From an uncultured Eubacteriales bacterium (GTDB taxonomy: Bacteria; Bacillota; Clostridia; Lachnospirales; CAG-274), in assembly GCA_902495025.1 (NCBI GenBank), contig CABUWB010000052.1:1-9646 (forward strand): 9,646 nucleotides of DNA, given 5' to 3'. This document shows, in pieces, positions 6,696-9,646 of this stretch (position 1 is its first letter; every line of letters starts with the position of its first letter). The notes beneath the pieces were generated by a model. The model saw nothing but the letters and a program-made list of their open reading frames with translations. It was not told the origin of the DNA and did not search any database. The position numbers were made by a program, and so were the translations under genes.

Positions 6696-6701
6696 ACCTC
6701 C
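6696..6701 (-). promoter_or_regulatory. Ribosome binding site that selects the GTG start at 6689
   Basis: GGAGGT on the minus strand, 6 nt before GTG 6689 but directly abutting the in-frame TTG 6695. It therefore decides for the GTG start and trims two residues from the longest reading of the small exported protein. Confidence 0.8.
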
Positions 6702-6716
6702 AATCCAATCAAATAG

Positions 6717-7838
6717 TTAACGCTTCTTCTCTCTTATAATATCAAGCTGCTTGTTAAGCAGTCTGTCATTTTCCTTTGCCATATCCATCATAACATCGGC
6801 ATTTTTCTTCAAGGTAGCCTTGTAGCCGCCCATATCAGCAAAAATATCCATGGCACGCTTTGTTACCTTGTCGGTATCTATATGCTCGCTGCGCACATCG
6901 CCTGCCTCAGGCATTTCAAGCACCTTGAGGTAATATTCAACCTTAGGGTCATAAATAATGCCAAGCATAGGCACGTTTTTAACAGCTGCAAATATCAGCG
7001 TATGCAGACGCATACTCAGCATAAGGTCAAGCCTGCCGACAATGCCCATAATCTGCGGCGGATTGTAGCGGTTTACAAGTATATACGCCTTTTCCTGCAT
7101 TTTAGCCATAACCTTGCGGGACACGTCCAAATCCTTTGGATACTCCATAGGCACAAATACCACGTTTTTGCCCTCTTTTACAAGGTTATCGCAGACCTTG
7201 GCTATCCTCTCGAGATATTCCTCACCGCCGAGTGCCCTGCTCCATGCACGCACCGACACGCCCACAAGCTGTTTATCCCTTGGCACTCCCTCTGCCGCAA
7301 GCAGCTTATCCGCCTGCTCATCACTTATTGAGGAAAGCGTAAAGGCAGGGTCGGCAGTAACGATAATGTTAGGCTTGCTGACGCCTATGCTCCTTAAATC
7401 CGCCTCGGAGAGCTTTTCCCTAAGGGTAATCATATCAACGGTATTGACAACCGACTTAACAAGGCGGCGGTTAAGGCTGCCGTTTACGGGACCTATACCG
7501 TTGGCATAAAGCATGACACGCTTTTTAAAAAACTTTGCCATTTTGATAATTGCAAGGTAGTACATGAGCGAGCGTGTACTTGTGCCGTCCTGCAAAAGCG
7601 TACCGCCGCCACTTAAAACAATGTCGCTGTGACGGATTGTTTTAACTACCTCCGCAACATTAAACCTCTGTACGGCCTTTACATTATATTCACTTTTTGT
7701 AAAATCAGGCTTATAGGACAGTGCGGTAATGTCAACATCGGGCGCCATAGCCCTTATGTTGGTGGTCATAGCAAGTAAAATTGCCTCATCACCGCAGTTG
7801 CCAAAGCCGTGATAACCTGCTATTAATAAATTTATCAT
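6717..7838 (-). CDS. csaB: CsaB: polysaccharide pyruvyltransferase
   Basis: A 373-residue CsaB-type polysaccharide pyruvyltransferase, full length for the family. It transfers a pyruvyl group from phosphoenolpyruvate to ManNAc in the secondary cell wall polymer, creating the ketal recognised by SLH domains. As I recall, the Paenibacillus alvei enzyme acts on the lipid-linked precursor in the cytoplasm. Motifs: GYHGFGNCGDEAIL (8-21), LSGGGTLLQD (75-84), YANGIGPV (111-118), TADPAF (161-166), SVRAW (195-199), and SMRLHTLIFAA (275-285) with the conserved RxH at 277-279. The two halves fit a GT-B-like fold. GGAGGT lies 7 nt before the ATG. The gene follows the ligase gene by 36 nt and precedes the small exported protein by 27 nt, so it is in the same operon. 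Its presence explains how the downstream SLH protein would be anchored. Confidence 0.93.
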   Translation of the reverse strand: MINLLIAGYHGFGNCGDEAILLAMTTNIRAMAPDVDITALSYKPDFTKSEYNVKAVQRFNVAEVVKTIRHSDIVLSGGGTLLQDGTSTRSLMYYLAIIKMAKFFKKRVMLYANGIGPVNGSLNRRLVKSVVNTVDMITLREKLSEADLRSIGVSKPNIIVTADPAFTLSSISDEQADKLLAAEGVPRDKQLVGVSVRAWSRALGGEEYLERIAKVCDNLVKEGKNVVFVPMEYPKDLDVSRKVMAKMQEKAYILVNRYNPPQIMGIVGRLDLMLSMRLHTLIFAAVKNVPMLGIIYDPKVEYYLKVLEMPEAGDVRSEHIDTDKVTKRAMDIFADMGGYKATLKKNADVMMDMAKENDRLLNKQLDIIREKKR

Positions 7839-7845
7839 AGCATCT

Positions 7846-7851
7846 ACCTCC
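7846..7851 (-). promoter_or_regulatory. Ribosome binding site of csaB
   Basis: GGAGGT on the minus strand, 7 nt before the csaB ATG at 7838. It lies within the 36-nt gap after the ligase gene. Confidence 0.75.
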
Positions 7852-7874
7852 AGCCGTACGGCAGTTACAAAAAA

Positions 7875-9254
7875 TCAATTTTCTTTAATTATACTGTGCC
7901 TTCTGCTGTACCATACAGCCATAAGTACACCTGTAAACATCCAGAATACCGTTGTCATAAGCGGTACCTCAAATACATTTTCAACAAAGTTGTGTACAAT
8001 AACACCGCTTAAGCCTGCAAGTATGCCGCAGGCAAGAGTGTGAAAGCTGCCGCCCTCCGTCATTTTAACTACTCTAAGACCGTTTATGAACACCTGGTAC
8101 ATAAGCATTACAAACGCCGCAAGACCAACAATACCTGCCTCAACAGCGGTTTTAAGATAATAGTTATCCATATAGAAGGTGTTTACCACCTCAACATCAA
8201 CAACGGTGGACAGTCCATGATTCATGGCAACAGCACCGCCAAAATGACCAAGACCAAGACCGAATACGGGGTAGAACTCCAGTATTCTAAGACCTGTGAG
8301 CCACCTTACAAGACGTCCGCCCCTGAGGCTTGACTCAATATATTCGGGGCTTAACATATAGGTAATACGGTTGCCAACGCTTGGCACAAGCACAATTACA
8401 AGCACCATGGCAACAATGCCAGGTACAAGCAGACGCCTGTCGTTTAAAAGCACATACACCACAAAGGCAACGGCAAAGCCTATCCATGCACCCCTTGACG
8501 AGGTGAACACAAGGCTCGCAATCATCATAAGCGCAAGAAAGCCAAAGAGGATTTTTCTGCCCCTTGCCTTTTCACTAAGGCAGAGCGAAACCGCCATTGG
8601 CGCAGCAAGCGTTAAAAGCGAGCCAAAAATATTGGGGCTTGTAAGAATGGAGTAAACCCTCGTCCTTACGCCTGCCTCATTCTGGTCAACCCAGCCTGCG
8701 GGCATTTCAACACCGATAATATACTGATATACGCCATGTATCGCCATAAGACCGACAATGGCAACAAAAAATACGGTAAGCGAGCGTGCGCCCTTTTCGT
8801 CCCGCACAAGCTGCAGCACAACAAAGTACCACAAAACATACTGCACAATGGCACGAAAGCCCTCCAGCGAGATAGAAAAATCGGGAGAGTTGACAATAAG
8901 CACAATAAGCATAACGCTGAAAAATATTACAATAGGCAAGTCCATAGGTGCTGCCTTAAACGGCTTTTCCTTACGGCAGAATGCCCACTTGTAAAGCCAC
9001 AGCAGTATAAGGGCAAGGAAATATGCCTCGTCCCATGCGCTTGCAAGTGTGCCGCCCACAAAGCTGCGCAGCACATAATCAATTACGCTGTATGCCGCAA
9101 GTACATATATTGACTTTTCATAATCGGTAAGCAGCATAAGCACAAAGGTAAGCGCACAGGCGATACCAAGCCCTACTATAAGAGAGCCGAGCGCCGAGGC
9201 AAAGCCTATTGCAAATGCAAGCACCGCAAAAACAATAATATTTTGTTTACTCAT
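7875..9254 (-). CDS. O-antigen ligase / polymerase family (Wzy_C) membrane protein
   Basis: A 459-residue integral membrane protein with about 11-12 predicted hydrophobic segments. The Wzy_C (O-antigen ligase) signature is clear: SPNIFGSLL (206-214), FTSSRGAWIGF (250-260), the extracellular-loop motif RWLTGLRILEFYPVFGLGLGHFG (about 317-339, key R317, R323, G332-G336), and DNYYLKTAVEAGIVGL (363-378). Relatives in Gram-negatives (WaaL, Wzy) transfer or polymerise undecaprenyl-linked glycans on the outer face of the membrane; here it may polymerise or transfer the SCWP. The exact acceptor cannot be told from sequence. I chose ATG 9254 because it lies 10 nt after the stop of the preceding gene and gives a proper first transmembrane segment. 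An upstream in-frame TTG (9305) would overlap that gene by 41 nt. csaB follows after 36 nt. Confidence 0.88.
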   Translation of the reverse strand: MSKQNIIVFAVLAFAIGFASALGSLIVGLGIACALTFVLMLLTDYEKSIYVLAAYSVIDYVLRSFVGGTLASAWDEAYFLALILLWLYKWAFCRKEKPFKAAPMDLPIVIFFSVMLIVLIVNSPDFSISLEGFRAIVQYVLWYFVVLQLVRDEKGARSLTVFFVAIVGLMAIHGVYQYIIGVEMPAGWVDQNEAGVRTRVYSILTSPNIFGSLLTLAAPMAVSLCLSEKARGRKILFGFLALMMIASLVFTSSRGAWIGFAVAFVVYVLLNDRRLLVPGIVAMVLVIVLVPSVGNRITYMLSPEYIESSLRGGRLVRWLTGLRILEFYPVFGLGLGHFGGAVAMNHGLSTVVDVEVVNTFYMDNYYLKTAVEAGIVGLAAFVMLMYQVFINGLRVVKMTEGGSFHTLACGILAGLSGVIVHNFVENVFEVPLMTTVFWMFTGVLMAVWYSRRHSIIKEN

Positions 9255-9258
9255 AAAA

Positions 9259-9263
9259 TCACC
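9259..9263 (-). promoter_or_regulatory. Weak ribosome binding site of the ligase gene
   Basis: GGTGA on the minus strand, 4 nt before ATG 9254 and 1 nt after the stop codon of the preceding gene. It is weak and close to the start, unlike the strong sites of the downstream genes, which suggests reliance on translational coupling. Confidence 0.45.
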
Positions 9264-9264
9264 A

Positions 9265-9646
9265 TTATTCACTGCAGGCAAGCCACCTGATAAATCTGAA
9301 AACAAGGCTGTGCTTTACTGCGTTAAGGGCATAAGCCATAAGAAAGATAACAACAGAGGTGCCAAGTATCACAAGCATTGGTATATACTCTGCAAAGGGT
9401 GCACCCTTTATTAAAAGACCTATGCCAAAGCCAAGAGAAATACAGCTGCCTATTACGCTGCAGATTTTAAACCTGTCCTGCAAGGGGCTGTCAGCAAGCG
9501 CAAGCGCAGAGCCTGTAAACAGGCTGCCCTTTGTAAGGTAAGTAAAAAACCTGCCGATAAGTGAAACAGGCACATCAAACACCTTAACAAGCCACAGAAT
9601 AAAGCGTAAGGTCAGGCTGTGCTCAAAATATGCAGGGTGATAGAAA
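9265..9646 (-). CDS. Small membrane protein, 3' part only (start beyond right edge)
   Basis: The frame is open from the right edge to TAA at 9265-9267 and gives the last 126 residues. A GTG at 9582 could be read as a start, but 21 further in-frame codons upstream (FYHPAYFEHSLTLRFILWL...) are plainly of the same kind of protein, so the gene is taken as truncated by the window. There are two predicted membrane segments (about residues 62-82 and 87-107 of the visible part). The segment HSLTLRFILWL near the edge recurs as HSLVFRFIRWL at the C-terminus, a short internal repeat. I do not recognise the family. It ends 10 nt before the ligase ATG. Some clostridial ligases, as I recall, carry an N-terminal extension with similar repeats, so this may be a detached accessory part of the ligase; that is a weak inference. 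Confidence 0.7.
   Translation of the reverse strand, partial: FYHPAYFEHSLTLRFILWLVKVFDVPVSLIGRFFTYLTKGSLFTGSALALADSPLQDRFKICSVIGSCISLGFGIGLLIKGAPFAEYIPMLVILGTSVVIFLMAYALNAVKHSLVFRFIRWLACSE

Noticed and set aside
5513..6716. Two overlapping plus-strand open frames (5513-6211 and 5913-6716)
   Set aside because: They are antisense to tagA and the small exported protein, overlap one another in different frames, and encode no recognisable protein.
9255..9305. Upstream TTG (9305) as the ligase start
   Set aside because: It would overlap the preceding gene by 41 nt and add a polar stretch before the first membrane segment. ATG 9254 is the more usual start.

Overview
The window looks like a chromosomal segment from an anaerobic Clostridia-type Firmicute, possibly gut-associated. 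This is inferred from the gene families (SLH protein, CsaB, TagA, fused 2-hydroxyacyl-CoA dehydratase activase), strong GGAGG-type ribosome binding sites, AT-rich spacers with sigma-A-like promoters, and short GC-rich palindromic repeats. All genes recognised lie on the minus strand, so transcription runs from the right edge to the left.

Right half (9646 to 5432): a tight cluster for a cell-surface polymer. In transcription order it holds the 3' end of a small membrane protein gene cut by the right edge; an O-antigen ligase/polymerase-family membrane protein; CsaB, the polysaccharide pyruvyltransferase; a small exported protein of unknown function; and TagA, a GT26 ManNAc transferase. Gaps are 10, 36, 27 and 10 nt, so this is very probably one operon whose promoter is outside the window. 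TagA and CsaB together point to a secondary cell wall polymer (SCWP) carrying pyruvylated ManNAc, the ligand that SLH domains bind.

Middle (5431 to 3335): a 275-nt spacer containing two perfect inverted copies of a hairpin repeat, then a secreted protein with three SLH domains and an acidic, beta-helix-like C-terminal region, closed by a clear intrinsic terminator. The SLH protein is the expected client of the upstream operon: TagA, CsaB and the ligase would make and modify the polymer to which it docks.

Left third (3334 to 1): a 140-bp MITE-like element with 24-bp terminal inverted repeats, a good sigma-A promoter, and the first 993 codons of a large fused protein (two activase domains, DUF2229, start of a dehydratase component) running off the left edge. 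It appears functionally separate from the surface cluster.

The most notable points are the MITE-like repeat family bracketing the SLH gene on both sides, and the unknown exported protein lodged between csaB and tagA. No tRNA, rRNA, CRISPR array, phage gene or transposase gene was seen.
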